A stretch of 64,000 nt of DNA from Advenella kashmirensis W13003 (GCF_000506985.1 NZ_KI650979.1:1984710-2048709); one strand, 5' to 3'; positions 19,096 through 28,495 are shown, counted from the stretch's first letter. Translations and numbers: made by a program. The notes: generated from the sequence alone by a model not told the origin.

Positions 19096-19737
19096 ATGAG
19101 TCAGGATTCAATACAGTATGACAATCAGGAGCCGGCATCACCAGCGGTGCTGCCTTCTGATCCGCAAAGACGCATGTGGCTGGGTACAGCCTGTGCAGTG
19201 GGTGGTGTAGCTGGAGTGGCAACTGCCGTTCCGTTTGTTGCGTCAATGAACCCGTCCGATCGGGCCAAGGCAGCGGGGGCTCCCGTCGAAATTTCCCTCA
19301 ACGGTATCGCACCAGGTACCATGATCACCGCAGAGTGGCAGGGTAAACCGGTTTGGGTTATTCATCGCACACAGGCCATGATCGACGGCCTGACCAAAAA
19401 TGACTCGCATCTGGCTGACCCCAAATCCGAACGTCCTGACTATACTCCTGATTTTGCCAAGAACGAAGGCCGTTCACGCAAACCTGAATGGTTCATCTGT
19501 GTTGGTATCTGTACTCACTTAGGCTGTTCTCCTTCGCCCCGTTTCGCCATCGGCGGTTCCGAGGGCATGGGCTCCGACTGGGAAGGCGGCTTTCTGTGCC
19601 CCTGCCATGGTTCCCATTTTGATCTGGCCGGCCGGGTATTCAAGAATCAGCCCGCGCCTGACAATCTTCTCATTCCCCCTTATTACTTCGTCGACGATAA
19701 CACCGTTATGGTTGGCCTGGAAAAAGCGGAAGGCTGA
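19096..19737 (+). CDS. petA: Ubiquinol-cytochrome c reductase, Rieske iron-sulfur subunit
   Basis: 2Fe-2S subunit of the bc1 complex. It has 213 residues from ATG 19096 (ribosome site AAGGATGGA). A twin-arginine motif RRMWLGT and an uncleaved helix (about 32-48) indicate Tat export. Rieske cluster motifs CTHLGC and CPCHGS are intact. It is first gene of petABC. Confidence 0.97.
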   Translation: MSQDSIQYDNQEPASPAVLPSDPQRRMWLGTACAVGGVAGVATAVPFVASMNPSDRAKAAGAPVEISLNGIAPGTMITAEWQGKPVWVIHRTQAMIDGLTKNDSHLADPKSERPDYTPDFAKNEGRSRKPEWFICVGICTHLGCSPSPRFAIGGSEGMGSDWEGGFLCPCHGSHFDLAGRVFKNQPAPDNLLIPPYYFVDDNTVMVGLEKAEG

Positions 19738-19788
19738 TCCAAATGATCCGTCTGATCTCTTGCCTAGTTAGAAAAGGAGCCCTGTAAA

Positions 19789-21174
19789 ATGGCTGGCGAA
19801 AAAGTTGTAGAAACGACAGGATTGTTGGGTTGGGTGGATCGACGCTTCCCACTGACAACTCTGTGGAAGGCCCATCTGTCCGAATATTACGCACCCAAGA
19901 ACTTCAACTTCTGGTATTTCTTCGGTTCATTGGCATTGCTGGTACTGGTCATTCAGATTGTGACCGGTATTTTCATGGTCATGCACTATAAGCCCGATGC
20001 CGCGCTGGCGTTTGCATCGGTTGAATACATCATGCGCGAAGTGCCTTATGGCTGGATTATCCGCTATATGCACTCGACCGGCGCCTCCATGTTCTTCGTG
20101 GTGGTCTACCTGCACATGTTGCGTGGCCTGTTCTATGGTTCATACCGCAAGCCACGCGAGCTGGTCTGGATCTTCGGCGTGGCCATTTTCCTCTGTCTGA
20201 TGGCGGAAGCCTTCTTCGGCTATCTGCTGCCATGGGGTCAAATGTCGTTCTGGGGTGCCCAGGTTATTGTGAACCTGTTCTCAGCCATTCCTTATGTCGG
20301 TCCTGACCTGTCTATCTGGATTCGTGGCGATTTCGTTGTCTCTGACGCAACGCTCAACCGCTTTTTCGCTTTCCACGTGATCGCCATCCCGCTGGTGCTG
20401 ATCGGCCTGGTCGCCGCTCACCTGATTGCGCTGCATGAAGTCGGATCGAACAACCCCGACGGTGTCGAGATCAAGGAAAAGAAAGACGCCAACGGTCGTC
20501 CGCTGGACGGCATTCCGTTCCATCCTTACTATTCCGTGCACGACCTAATGGGCGTGGTCGGTTTCCTTATCGTGTTTGCCGCAATCATGTTCTTTGCGCC
20601 GACCATGGGTGGTTACTTCCTGGAAGCGAACAACTTCGTGCCGGCTGATGCATTCAAAACACCGCCGCACATTGCGCCTGTCTGGTATTTCACGCCGTTC
20701 TATTCCATGCTGCGCGCCACGACCGACGAGTTCACCTGGGTCTTGGTTGCCCTGGCGCTCATTTTTGCGGTCGGCCTGTTGTTCAGCAAGAATCTGAAAG
20801 GCATCTGGAAAATCATTTTCCCTGTTATCCTGGTGCTGCTTGCTGTTGCCCTGCGTGTCTACGATGCCAAGTTCTGGGGTGTGGTCATCATGGGCGGTAC
20901 CGTGGTCATTCTGGGTTTCCTGCCGTGGCTCGATCAGTCACCGGTCAAGTCCATCCGCTATCGTCCGGACTGGCACAAGCTGGTATATGCCGTATTCCTG
21001 ATCGACTTCGTGATCCTGGGTATCATTGGTACCAAAGCGCCAAGTCCTGTTCTGAATATTATTTCTCAAGTGGGTACACTGATTTACTTGGCTTTCTTCC
21101 TGTTCATGCCAATCTGGAGCCGGCTGGGCACGTTCAAGAAAGTCCCCGATCGTGTGACCTTCCATCCCCACTAA
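19789..21174 (+). CDS. petB: Cytochrome b of the bc1 complex
   Basis: Membrane core of complex III, with two b hemes and both quinone sites. It has 461 residues, eight or more membrane helices, and a fused b6/subunit IV arrangement. Motifs: HSTGASMFFVVVYLHMLRG (heme His), GYLLPWGQMSFWGA and PVWYFTPFYSMLRA. An AAAAGGAG ribosome site lies upstream. Confidence 0.97.
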   Translation: MAGEKVVETTGLLGWVDRRFPLTTLWKAHLSEYYAPKNFNFWYFFGSLALLVLVIQIVTGIFMVMHYKPDAALAFASVEYIMREVPYGWIIRYMHSTGASMFFVVVYLHMLRGLFYGSYRKPRELVWIFGVAIFLCLMAEAFFGYLLPWGQMSFWGAQVIVNLFSAIPYVGPDLSIWIRGDFVVSDATLNRFFAFHVIAIPLVLIGLVAAHLIALHEVGSNNPDGVEIKEKKDANGRPLDGIPFHPYYSVHDLMGVVGFLIVFAAIMFFAPTMGGYFLEANNFVPADAFKTPPHIAPVWYFTPFYSMLRATTDEFTWVLVALALIFAVGLLFSKNLKGIWKIIFPVILVLLAVALRVYDAKFWGVVIMGGTVVILGFLPWLDQSPVKSIRYRPDWHKLVYAVFLIDFVILGIIGTKAPSPVLNIISQVGTLIYLAFFLFMPIWSRLGTFKKVPDRVTFHPH

Positions 21175-21196
21175 GTTGAAAAATACAGGAACGAAC

Positions 21197-22048
21197 ATGT
21201 TTAAAAAGTTATTAGGCGCATTGTTACTGGCCGTCACGTTTGCCACTCCTGTCCTGGCCGCCGAAGGCGGCATGGAGTGGGATCGTGCGCCCGACCGTGT
21301 CAATCATCTGGCTTCACTGCAAAATGGTGCGAAGCTTTTCGTCAACTACTGTCTGAACTGTCACAGTGCCAGTTCCATGCGCTACAACAAGCTCACGGAA
21401 CTGGGCCTGACCGAAGAGCAGATCAAGGAAAACCTCCTGTTTACAGGCGACAAGGTCGGCGAGCTCATGCATGTTGCCATGAGTCCTGCCGATGCCAAGG
21501 CCTGGTTTGGTGCAGCGCCGCCCGATCTGTCAGTCATCGCGCGTGCCAAGGCGGAAAACATGGGTATGAATGGTACAGACTATATCTATACGTACCTGCG
21601 TACCTTCTATCGTGATACTTCCCGTCCGCTGGGCTGGAATAACCTGGTGTTCCCGAACGTCGGTATGCCGCACGCTCTCTGGACGCTGCAAGGTCCGCGC
21701 GAGCTGACCACCGTCGATATCCACCCGGTTGAAAAAGACGGCAAGCAGGAATGGCACAAAATCACCACGAAAGTGGACTCCGAAGGCTTCAAGTCTGTTG
21801 TCAGCGAAGAGCCACTGCCTGAGTACCATGGCAGCGCATCGTCTCACTCGACATTGGCCTATCTGAATCCGGCCAATCAGGCCGAATACGATAATGACGT
21901 TGCCGACCTGACTGCGTTTCTGGGGTGGATGTCAGAACCTGAACAACTGCTTCGCAAGAAGCTGGGTGTCTGGGTTCTGCTGTTCCTCGGGCTGTTTTTT
22001 GTCGTAGCCTGGAGGCTGAACGCGTCTTACTGGAAACACGTCAAGTAA
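21197..22048 (+). CDS. petC: Cytochrome c1
   Basis: Membrane-anchored c-type heme subunit of the bc1 complex. It has 283 residues from ATG 21197 (AGGAA upstream). Signal peptide is about 1-22, heme motif C52-LN-C55-H56, and a C-terminal anchor at about 258-278. It ends the pet operon; a terminator follows. Confidence 0.96.
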   Translation: MFKKLLGALLLAVTFATPVLAAEGGMEWDRAPDRVNHLASLQNGAKLFVNYCLNCHSASSMRYNKLTELGLTEEQIKENLLFTGDKVGELMHVAMSPADAKAWFGAAPPDLSVIARAKAENMGMNGTDYIYTYLRTFYRDTSRPLGWNNLVFPNVGMPHALWTLQGPRELTTVDIHPVEKDGKQEWHKITTKVDSEGFKSVVSEEPLPEYHGSASSHSTLAYLNPANQAEYDNDVADLTAFLGWMSEPEQLLRKKLGVWVLLFLGLFFVVAWRLNASYWKHVK

Positions 22049-22119
22049 GCGTTACCGGCAGCAGACGGACCGCCCCGAAGCGTTCCCTTTGCTGCCGATA
22101 TCAGAACCACTGTGATTCG

Positions 22120-22160
22120 GGTCAGTGCTTGTTGTATGATGGCACTGACCTTTTCTTTTT
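22120..22160 (+). terminator. Rho-independent terminator of petABC
   Basis: GGTCAGTGC (22120-22128) pairs perfectly with GCACTGACC (22142-22150), then TTTTCTTTTT. Confidence 0.8.
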
Positions 22161-22187
22161 ATATTTTTTTGCGGGAGACTGCACGCC

Positions 22188-22799
22188 ATGATGGTGCTTT
22201 ATTCTGGAACCACGTGTCCATTTTCTCAACGCTGCCGTTTCGTTCTGTACGAAAAGGGCATGGACTTTGAGGTTCGTGATATTGACCTGTTCAACAAGCC
22301 CGAGGATATCTCGGTCATGAACCCCTACGGTCGCGTGCCCATCCTGGTTGAGCGCGACCTGATTCTGTACGAATCCAATATTATCAATGAGTACATTGAT
22401 GAGCGTTTCCCGCATCCGCAACTGATGCCGGCCGATCCGGTCATGCGCGCCCGTACCCGCCTGTTCCTGCACAATTTCGAGAAAGAGCTGTTTGTGCACG
22501 TGGGCGTGCTGGAAGATCGTTCTGCCCGCTCCGACGAGAAGAAGCTGGAAAATGCCCGTCGCATGATCCGCGATCGTCTGTCGCAACTGGCGCCGTTGCT
22601 GATCAAGAACCGCTACATGCTGGGCGAAGAGTTCTCCATGCTTGACGTGACGATGGCGCCGCTGCTGTGGCGTCTGGATCATTACGGTATTGAGTTGCCC
22701 AAAAACGCAGCGCCGATCCAGAAATACGCCGAACGCATCTTCTCGCGTCCGGCTTATATCGAGGCATTGACGCCATCTGAAAAGGTTATGCGCCGCTGA
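22188..22799 (+). CDS. sspA: Stringent starvation protein A
   Basis: RNA-polymerase-associated protein with a glutathione-S-transferase fold. It has 203 residues: a thioredoxin-like half (LYSGTTCPFSQRCRFVLYEK) and an alpha-helical half. In related bacteria SspA supports stress transcription and virulence. A GCGGGAGA ribosome site precedes the ATG at 22188 (a second ATG follows directly). It is paired with sspB. Confidence 0.95.
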   Translation: MMVLYSGTTCPFSQRCRFVLYEKGMDFEVRDIDLFNKPEDISVMNPYGRVPILVERDLILYESNIINEYIDERFPHPQLMPADPVMRARTRLFLHNFEKELFVHVGVLEDRSARSDEKKLENARRMIRDRLSQLAPLLIKNRYMLGEEFSMLDVTMAPLLWRLDHYGIELPKNAAPIQKYAERIFSRPAYIEALTPSEKVMRR

Positions 22800-22843
22800 T
22801 GCGCGACCGGGTAACAGCATCGCCACAGTCAAAAGGAAAGTGA

Positions 22844-23269
22844 ATGGAAAAGCCATCTACCAAACCGTATCTGTTGCGTGCCTGGCATGAGTGGTGTACC
22901 GATGCCGGTTACACCCCTCACCTGGTCGTTCATGTAGATGCCGCCTGCCAGATTCCCCGTGAGTTCGTTCGCGATGAGCGCATTACGTTGAACGTGGGCG
23001 CCATGGCGACCAATCGGCTGGTCATGGGCAATGACTGGATCGAGTTCCAGGCGCGATTTGGCGGGGTGTCTCGTCAGATTTCCGTGCCGGTAGCCCGGGT
23101 CGAGGCAATTTACGCCCGTGAGACCCAGGAAGGGATGCAGTTCGAAGTCGAAGAATATGATCTGGCCGACAGCGCTGCTGCAGATGCTCATGATGGGCCT
23201 GCGCCTGACGACGACCCGCCACCGCCCGGGCCAAAGGAAAAAGCACCCTGGCTGAAGGTGGTGAAGTAG
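22844..23269 (+). CDS. sspB: ClpXP adaptor SspB
   Basis: Delivers ssrA-tagged proteins to ClpXP. It has 141 residues: an N-terminal substrate-binding domain (to about 108), an acidic/proline linker, and the C-terminal ClpX-docking tail PWLKVVK. An AAAAGGAAAG ribosome site lies upstream. Confidence 0.95.
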   Translation: MEKPSTKPYLLRAWHEWCTDAGYTPHLVVHVDAACQIPREFVRDERITLNVGAMATNRLVMGNDWIEFQARFGGVSRQISVPVARVEAIYARETQEGMQFEVEEYDLADSAAADAHDGPAPDDDPPPPGPKEKAPWLKVVK

Positions 23270-23322
23270 CAGTCGCGAAATAGTAGCAACGATGGCAGTG
23301 CAGAAATAGCAGTGCAGAAATA
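23269..23322 (+). repeat. 14-bp short repeats after sspB
   Basis: GCAGTGCAGAAATA occurs twice in perfect tandem (23295-23308 and 23309-23322), with a degenerate copy, GCAGTCGCGAAATA, overlapping the sspB stop at 23269-23282. Confidence 0.7.
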
Positions 23323-23350
23323 GGGGCGCCGGACTTGTCTGCCCCTTTTT
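23323..23350 (+). terminator. Terminator of sspAB
   Basis: GGGGC (23323-23327) pairs with GCCCC (23341-23345), with a GAC/GTC inner pair, followed by TTTTTC. Confidence 0.75.
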
Positions 23351-23445
23351 CTTGTCTGGACGCTGCCTGAAGACCTCCGATGTAGCGGTTTTGCTGCAAA
23401 AACCAGACAGGAGCAGCGCTTTTTTGCGCGTGGCATCCTTAAAAC

Positions 23446-23475
23446 TGGACTTTTGCAGTCAGGTTCACCTATAAT
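23446..23475 (+). promoter_or_regulatory. Promoter of tRNA-Thr
   Basis: TATAAT at 23470-23475 lies ten bases before the tRNA; TGGACT at 23446-23451 is a 4-of-6 -35 with 18-bp spacing. Confidence 0.55.
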
Positions 23476-23484
23476 CTTTCTTTC

Positions 23485-23560
23485 GCCGGTTTAGCTCAGT
23501 TGGTAGAGCAGCTGATTTGTAATCAGAAGGTCGAGGGTTCAACTCCTTTAACCGGCACCA
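23485..23560 (+). tRNA. tRNA-Thr (anticodon TGT)
   Basis: 76 nt with encoded CCA. The acceptor stem GCCGGTT pairs with AACCGGC; the D-arm, an anticodon stem CTGAT/ATCAG around TTTGTAA (anticodon TGT), and a T-arm with GGTTCAACTC are all present. Confidence 0.97.
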
Positions 23561-23570
23561 GAATTCAAAC

Positions 23571-23619
23571 GCCCCGTCTGTCATCCATACTCTTGGTATG
23601 GTGAGAGCGGGGCTTTTGT
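23571..23619 (+). terminator. Terminator after tRNA-Thr
   Basis: GCCCCG...CCATAC pairs with GTATGG...CGGGGC across loop TCTTG with small internal mismatches, followed by TTTTGTTT. Confidence 0.75.
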
Positions 23620-23656
23620 TTGGACGCCTGGTGGATATTCTTTGGGCGCTTTTTGC

Positions 23657-24235
23657 TCAGGGCTCTGACTGAGTATCGCTTGCGGTTTTGGCAGCGGCCT
23701 GCCAGAAAATATCGCTTTGTCCGGCATGCTGGTTCAGTTTGCGGGCGAGCACAAAGAGGCAGTCCGATAGCCGGTTCAGATAGTGGCGAGCTACGTCGCT
23801 GACCGGTTCAACGGCATTGAGCGCCACCACACTGCGTTCGGCCCGACGACACACGCTGCGGCACACATGGGCCTGTGCGGCCGGCGCACAACCCCCAGGC
23901 AAAATGAATTCACGCAACGCAGGCAGGGTCGCATTGTGAGCGTGCACAGCCTCTTCCAGCGTGGCCACATGCGGTTGCGCCAGCGCCGTATAGCCCGGCA
24001 CACTGAGTTCTGCTCCCAGGTCGAACAAGCGGTGCTGCACCTGTTGCAGCAGTTGAGCGATATCCTGCGGCAGGGCCGCTGTCGCCACGAGCAGCCCAAT
24101 CTGGCTGTTGAGTTCGTCCACGTCACCGATGGCCTGGATGCGCTCACTGTTTTTGGATACGCGGGAGCCATCGCCCAGACCCGTCGTGCCGTCGTCGCCG
24201 GTTTTAGTGATAATTGAAGTCAGTCTGTCGGTCAT
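23657..24235 (-). CDS. Cob(I)alamin adenosyltransferase, PduO type
   Basis: Transfers adenosyl from ATP to cob(I)alamin to make coenzyme B12. It has 192 residues from ATG 24235. The family's N-terminal ATP motif (TKTGDDGTTGLGDGSRVSK) and the arginine-rich C-terminal motif CRRAERSVVAL are present. It is a lone gene, convergent with tRNA-Thr. No B12 riboswitch is seen upstream. Confidence 0.92.
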   Translation of the reverse strand: MTDRLTSIITKTGDDGTTGLGDGSRVSKNSERIQAIGDVDELNSQIGLLVATAALPQDIAQLLQQVQHRLFDLGAELSVPGYTALAQPHVATLEEAVHAHNATLPALREFILPGGCAPAAQAHVCRSVCRRAERSVVALNAVEPVSDVARHYLNRLSDCLFVLARKLNQHAGQSDIFWQAAAKTASDTQSEP

Positions 24236-24381
24236 TAGGCTGGTCAAGGTTTGTTTTGTTGCAACAGCAGCTATGATACCGGCACTTGAAGCGCCGTGTA
24301 ACCGCTGTGACCATATCTTTGTATTGTGTGCCGTCTTTTGTCCTAAAATGAAGCTCAATAGACGAGTTTATGGAGGTGCGC

Positions 24382-24675
24382 GTGAAAAAATCAATTGCGG
24401 CTGTGATATTGGGACTGGCTGCTGCCGTGGCGGTGACCGGTGTTGCTCAGGCTCAGGAAACCGGGCGTGGCAGCGGAGAGGTGCGGCGCATTCAACCGGA
24501 TCAAGGGAAAATTGCCATCAAACAGGGCGCCATCAGTGACTTGAAGCTGCCCGCCATGACGCTGTCCTATCGTATTGATGCCAGCCTGCTAAAGAATATC
24601 AAGCCTGGCGATTCCGTCAGCTTTACCGCTGAGCGGGTGGGCAAGGAATATGTGATCAAGGAAATCAGTAATTAG
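24382..24675 (+). CDS. CusF-like periplasmic copper-binding protein
   Basis: Small periplasmic metallochaperone candidate, 97 residues. Signal peptide is about 1-22 (ending AQA). The OB-fold core has GEVRRIQPDQGKIAIKQG and LPAMTLSYRI, where the Met in PAMTL matches the CusF copper-site region. I chose GTG 24382 because GGAGG at 24372-24376 is five bases upstream; the in-frame ATG at 24370 overlaps that ribosome site. There is no adjacent cus efflux operon, so the partner is unknown. Confidence 0.8.
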   Translation: MKKSIAAVILGLAAAVAVTGVAQAQETGRGSGEVRRIQPDQGKIAIKQGAISDLKLPAMTLSYRIDASLLKNIKPGDSVSFTAERVGKEYVIKEISN

Positions 24676-24761
24676 CCAGGCTCGTACAGTGGATGTCGTA
24701 CCGGGCGCGCCGTGACGGGCTGGCATGTAGACTTGTAGCTTATACCGACGTGGCGTGTAAA

Positions 24762-24797
24762 AAAAGGAGCGAGAATGTTTTCTCGCTCCTTTTGTTT
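24762..24797. terminator. Bidirectional terminator, CusF-like gene and hslU
   Basis: Perfect 13-bp stem AAAAGGAGCGAGA (24762-24774) against TCTCGCTCCTTTT (24781-24793), with A-rich left and T-rich right flanks. Confidence 0.88.
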
Positions 24798-24812
24798 TGA
24801 CTGCGTTAATGC

Positions 24813-26144
24813 TTACAGCACGTAACGCGCCAGATCCTGGCTGCTGGCGGCTTCTTCCAGTTTGCTGTTGACATATTCAGCGTCAATCTGCACGACCTTG
24901 CCGCTGCTGGTCGTGGCGTCGAATGACAGGTCTTCCAGCAGTTTTTCCATCACGGTATACAAGCGACGTGCGCCGATATTCTCGGTGCGTTCGTTCACGT
25001 CGAACGCCAATTCGGCCAGGCGATGGATGCCCTCGGTGGTAAATTCCAGCACGACATCTTCGGTGGCCATCAGCGCGGTGTACTGTTTGGTCAGCGAGGC
25101 ATCGGTATCGGACAGAATACGTACGAAATCGTCTGTGGTCAGTGAATCGAGCTCAACGCGGATGGGAAAGCGTCCCTGCAGTTCGGGAATCAGATCCGAC
25201 GGGCGCGACAGGTGAAATGCGCCTGACGCAATGAACAGAATGTGATCCGTGCGCACCATGCCGTATTTGGTATTAACGGTCGTACCTTCTACCAATGGCA
25301 ACAGATCGCGCTGGACACCCTGACGGGAGACATCGCCGCCGCCGTGTTCCTGGCGGGTGGCGATTTTGTCAATTTCGTCCAGAAAGACGATGCCCTGCTG
25401 TTCGGCATTTTTTACTGCAGCAGTACGGATTTCCTCTTCATTGACGCGTTTGGCTGCCTCTTCATCGACCAGCAGTTTGAAGGCATTCTTTACGGTCATT
25501 TTCGTGGCTTTTTTCTTATCACGACTCAGGCCGGCAAACATGCCCTTGAGCTGCTCGGTCATGTCCTCCATGCCGGGAGGCGCCATGATCTCCATATGCG
25601 GCATGGGCTGATTGACATCAATTTCGATTTCGGTGTCATCCAGCTGGCCTTCACGCAACTTTTTGCGGAAAGTCTGTCTGGCGGTATTTTCCTGGCGCAA
25701 CGGTTCGCCATTGCTATCGCGCGGTGGGGCGATCAGCACATCAAGAATGCGATCTTCAGCAGCATCTTCGGCCTGGGTGCGCACGCGGCGTGTTTCAAGC
25801 TCCCGGGTCTGTTTGATCGAGATCTCGACCAGGTCGCGGATAATGGTGTCCACATCGCGGCCGACGTAGCCCACTTCGGTAAACTTGGTCGCTTCGATCT
25901 TGATGAAAGGCGCGTTGGCCAGTTTGGCCAGGCGCCGGGCGATCTCGGTTTTACCCACACCGGTAGGGCCGATCATCAGAATATTCTTGGGGTGGATTTC
26001 ATGGCGCAGGGGCTCAGGCACCTGCTGGCGACGCCAGCGGTTGCGCAGGGCAACCGCGACGGATTTTTTTGCCTTGTTCTGACCGACAATGTTCTTGTCC
26101 AGTTCAGAGACGATTTCTTTTGGGGTCATGACACTCGCTGACAT
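24813..26144 (-). CDS. hslU: HslVU protease ATPase subunit
   Basis: AAA+ unfoldase (ClpY) feeding HslV. It has 443 residues, the normal length: Walker A GPTGVGKT near residue 60, Walker B in [12 protein letters not shown], an inserted I-domain, and the C-terminal tail LARYVL that docks into HslV. It is 14 bp downstream of hslV in one operon. Confidence 0.97.
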   Translation of the reverse strand: MSASVMTPKEIVSELDKNIVGQNKAKKSVAVALRNRWRRQQVPEPLRHEIHPKNILMIGPTGVGKTEIARRLAKLANAPFIKIEATKFTEVGYVGRDVDTIIRDLVEISIKQTRELETRRVRTQAEDAAEDRILDVLIAPPRDSNGEPLRQENTARQTFRKKLREGQLDDTEIEIDVNQPMPHMEIMAPPGMEDMTEQLKGMFAGLSRDKKKATKMTVKNAFKLLVDEEAAKRVNEEEIRTAAVKNAEQQGIVFLDEIDKIATRQEHGGGDVSRQGVQRDLLPLVEGTTVNTKYGMVRTDHILFIASGAFHLSRPSDLIPELQGRFPIRVELDSLTTDDFVRILSDTDASLTKQYTALMATEDVVLEFTTEGIHRLAELAFDVNERTENIGARRLYTVMEKLLEDLSFDATTSSGKVVQIDAEYVNSKLEEAASSQDLARYVL

Positions 26145-26158
26145 ACTGATCTTTCCGG

Positions 26159-26692
26159 TTAGAGAGTTTCAACAATGTGGTTGCTGTTTGTGTAAATACA
26201 CAGGTCGCCCGCGATTTCCAGCGACTTCTTGACGATGGTTTCGGGAGGCAGGTCGGTGTTCTGCAGCAGTGCCAGCGCGGCAGACTGCGCGTAGGCGCCG
26301 CCGGAGCCGATGGCGGCGATGCCGTTCTCGGGTTCCAGCACATCGCCGTTGCCGGTCAGAATAAGGGTGTGTTCGCTGTCTGCGACGATCAGCATGGCCT
26401 CCAGGCGGCGTAGCACGCGATCGGTACGCCAGTCGCGTGTGAGTTCGACGGCGGCGCGCATCAGGTTGCCCTGATGTTTTTCGAGCTTGGCCTCGAAGCG
26501 TTCCTGAAGGGTAAATGCGTCGGCGGTGGCGCCAGCGAAGCCGGCCAGAATTTTGTCGTGGTACAAGCGGCGGATTTTACGTGCCGTGCCTTTGATGACA
26601 ATATTGCCCAGAGTGACCTGACCATCGCCGCCGAGCGCGACCTGATTGCCGCGCCGGACGCAGACGATGGTAGTAGCGTGAAATTGTTCCAT
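26159..26692 (-). CDS. hslV: HslVU protease proteolytic subunit
   Basis: Proteasome-like peptidase (ClpQ). It has 177 residues from ATG 26692, which has AGGAAGG upstream. The catalytic threonine lies in [10 protein letters not shown] after a six-residue N-terminal extension that must be removed to expose it; E. coli HslV has only the initiator Met there. The [14 protein letters not shown] segment is typical. Confidence 0.96.
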   Translation of the reverse strand: MEQFHATTIVCVRRGNQVALGGDGQVTLGNIVIKGTARKIRRLYHDKILAGFAGATADAFTLQERFEAKLEKHQGNLMRAAVELTRDWRTDRVLRRLEAMLIVADSEHTLILTGNGDVLEPENGIAAIGSGGAYAQSAALALLQNTDLPPETIVKKSLEIAGDLCIYTNSNHIVETL

Positions 26693-26764
26693 AGAGCCTT
26701 CCTGTAGTTTCCCTAGGTAGATAAGGGCAGTACAGGAAGATTTCAAGGAATGGGTCTGACTTTA

Positions 26765-27214
26765 TTAATCTCCGTACATTTTCTGGCGCTTTTCACGCCG
26801 TTCCTGCGCTTCCAGCGACAGGGTGGCAGTGGGGCGGGCCAGCAGGCGACGCAGGCCGATAGGCTCACCGGTTTCTTCGCACCAGCCATAGTCACGCGAA
26901 TCGATATGGGCTAGCGACTGCTGGACTTTTTTCAGCAACTTGCGTTCGCGATCGCGTGTGCGCAATTCCAGGGCATGCTCTTCTTCAATCGTGGCACGAT
27001 CGGCCGGATCGGGTACGAACTGGGTTTCTCGCAGATTCTCGGTTGTGACCCCTGCATTATTGATGATTTCGTCTTCCAGACGCTTTAAGCGGTCGCGGAA
27101 AAACGCCAGTTGCTCATCGTTCATGTAGTCAGATTCGGGCATGGCGAGCAGTTGCTCTTCGGTCAGAAGAGGGGCGTCCGTAGTTGCATCTGTTTTTTTA
27201 GCTGCCTTAGCCAT
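26765..27214 (-). CDS. dksA: DksA-family RNA polymerase factor lacking the full zinc-cysteine set
   Basis: Works with ppGpp at the RNA polymerase secondary channel. It has 149 residues. The coiled-coil tip DxxDxA is intact (D69, D72, A74). The zinc-finger region reads WCEETGEPIGLRR...ATLSLEAQ: only Cys112 remains of the four cysteines in E. coli DksA, the others being Thr115, Ser133 and Ala136. It therefore resembles zinc-independent DksA forms. ATG 27214 has GGAG upstream. It lies 102 bp downstream of the zinc GTPase gene. Confidence 0.93.
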   Translation of the reverse strand: MAKAAKKTDATTDAPLLTEEQLLAMPESDYMNDEQLAFFRDRLKRLEDEIINNAGVTTENLRETQFVPDPADRATIEEEHALELRTRDRERKLLKKVQQSLAHIDSRDYGWCEETGEPIGLRRLLARPTATLSLEAQERREKRQKMYGD

Positions 27215-27316
27215 AAAACACTCCAATATATCACGTCAATAATGTTGAACAAAAGCGCAGCATATAACTGAAACAGACTGGTTAAACGCCACGCAATATG
27301 ATGCTTTCAGTGCCCT

Positions 27317-28441
27317 TTATTTTTGTACCAGGCACTGGTTCAGCCCGTTAAGGATGACATCTTTGGGCAGCTTGCGTCCGATAAACACCATGGTGTTAGA
27401 AGGTTTTTCCTTCGCTCCCCACGGTTTGCCGGGTTCTGCGCCCATCAGCATATGTACACCCTGAAAAATCATGCGCTGACGCATGCCTTTCATATAAAGA
27501 ATGCCTTTGTAACGATACAGGTCTGGACCGAATACCTGGACGACGCCGCTCAGAAATTCCTCGAGGCGTTCGGGAATGAACGGTTTGTCAGACTTGAACA
27601 CAAAGGCGCCGATTTCGTCGTCGTGGTGAGCATGATGATGATCGTGGTGATCATGGCCGTGATGGTGTCCATCATGTCCATGGTCGTGACCGTGATCATG
27701 CCCATGGTCGTGACCATGTCCGTGATCGTGATCGTGATCGTGGGCCGCGTCGGGGTGCTCTTCCTTCAGAAATTCCGGATCAATGTCCAGAATGGTGTTC
27801 AGGTTGAAGCCGCTGACGTCCAGCACCTTGTTGATCTCAACCTCACCAAAATGCACCGGCAGAATTTCTGCGCGCGGGTTCATGCGAATCAGGCGATGGC
27901 GCAATGCCTCGTATTCCTGATCGGTAACCAGGTCTTTTTTGGACACCAGGATCCGGTCGGCAAATCCAACCTGTTTCTGTGCTTCCGGCTGGGTGTCTAG
28001 CGTGTCCATGCCGTGCTTGGCATCGACTACGGCAATCACGGCATCCAGGCGATAGAAAGCCGCCACGCTGTCGTCCATGAAGAAGGTCTGGCAGACAGGC
28101 CCTGGGTTGGCAACGCCGGTGGTTTCAATAATCACGCGCTCGAAACTGAGTTCGCCGCTCTGACGGCGGTTTTTCAGGTCGGTCAGGGTGTTGAGCAGGT
28201 CGCCGCGAATGGTGCAGCAGACGCAGCCGTTGGACAGCTCGATAATCTGCTCGTCGCTATCCTGCACCAGGAGTTCGTTGTCGATGCTTTCCGGCCCGAA
28301 TTCGTTTTCAATGACGGCGATGCGATTGCCGTGGTGTTCGGTCAGAATACGTTTCAGAAGTGTCGTTTTGCCTGCCCCCAGAAAGCCCGTGAGGACAGTG
28401 ACAGGGATCATTTTATCTGCTTGTGCTTGCGTTTGTGTCAT
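27317..28441 (-). CDS. CobW/ZNG-type GTPase with long His-rich insert
   Basis: COG0523 GTPase, probably a zinc metallochaperone given its neighbours zur and znuCB. It has 374 residues from ATG 28441. P-loop GFLGAGKT is at 19-26, the metal motif CVCC at 73-76, SKKD at 167-170. Residues 229-273 are nearly all His, Asp and Gly (HDHGHDHG repeats). The CobW C-terminal domain follows. It is on the same strand as zur, 235 bp downstream of it. Cobalamin-synthesis naming of this family is historical. Confidence 0.92.
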   Translation of the reverse strand: MTQTQAQADKMIPVTVLTGFLGAGKTTLLKRILTEHHGNRIAVIENEFGPESIDNELLVQDSDEQIIELSNGCVCCTIRGDLLNTLTDLKNRRQSGELSFERVIIETTGVANPGPVCQTFFMDDSVAAFYRLDAVIAVVDAKHGMDTLDTQPEAQKQVGFADRILVSKKDLVTDQEYEALRHRLIRMNPRAEILPVHFGEVEINKVLDVSGFNLNTILDIDPEFLKEEHPDAAHDHDHDHGHGHDHGHDHGHDHGHDGHHHGHDHHDHHHAHHDDEIGAFVFKSDKPFIPERLEEFLSGVVQVFGPDLYRYKGILYMKGMRQRMIFQGVHMLMGAEPGKPWGAKEKPSNTMVFIGRKLPKDVILNGLNQCLVQK

Positions 28442-28448
28442 AGCGTTC

Positions 28449-28495
28449 AAACGTCTTACCGGCAACAGAAACCGGCCGGTTCCAAAAAGACGTTT
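28449..28495. repeat. Inverted repeat in the leader of the CobW-type gene
   Basis: AAACGTCTT (28449-28457) and AAGACGTTT (28487-28495) pair, with ACCGG/CCGGT inside. It lies just upstream of the CobW-type start on the minus strand, so the transcript would fold a hairpin there. Confidence 0.5.
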
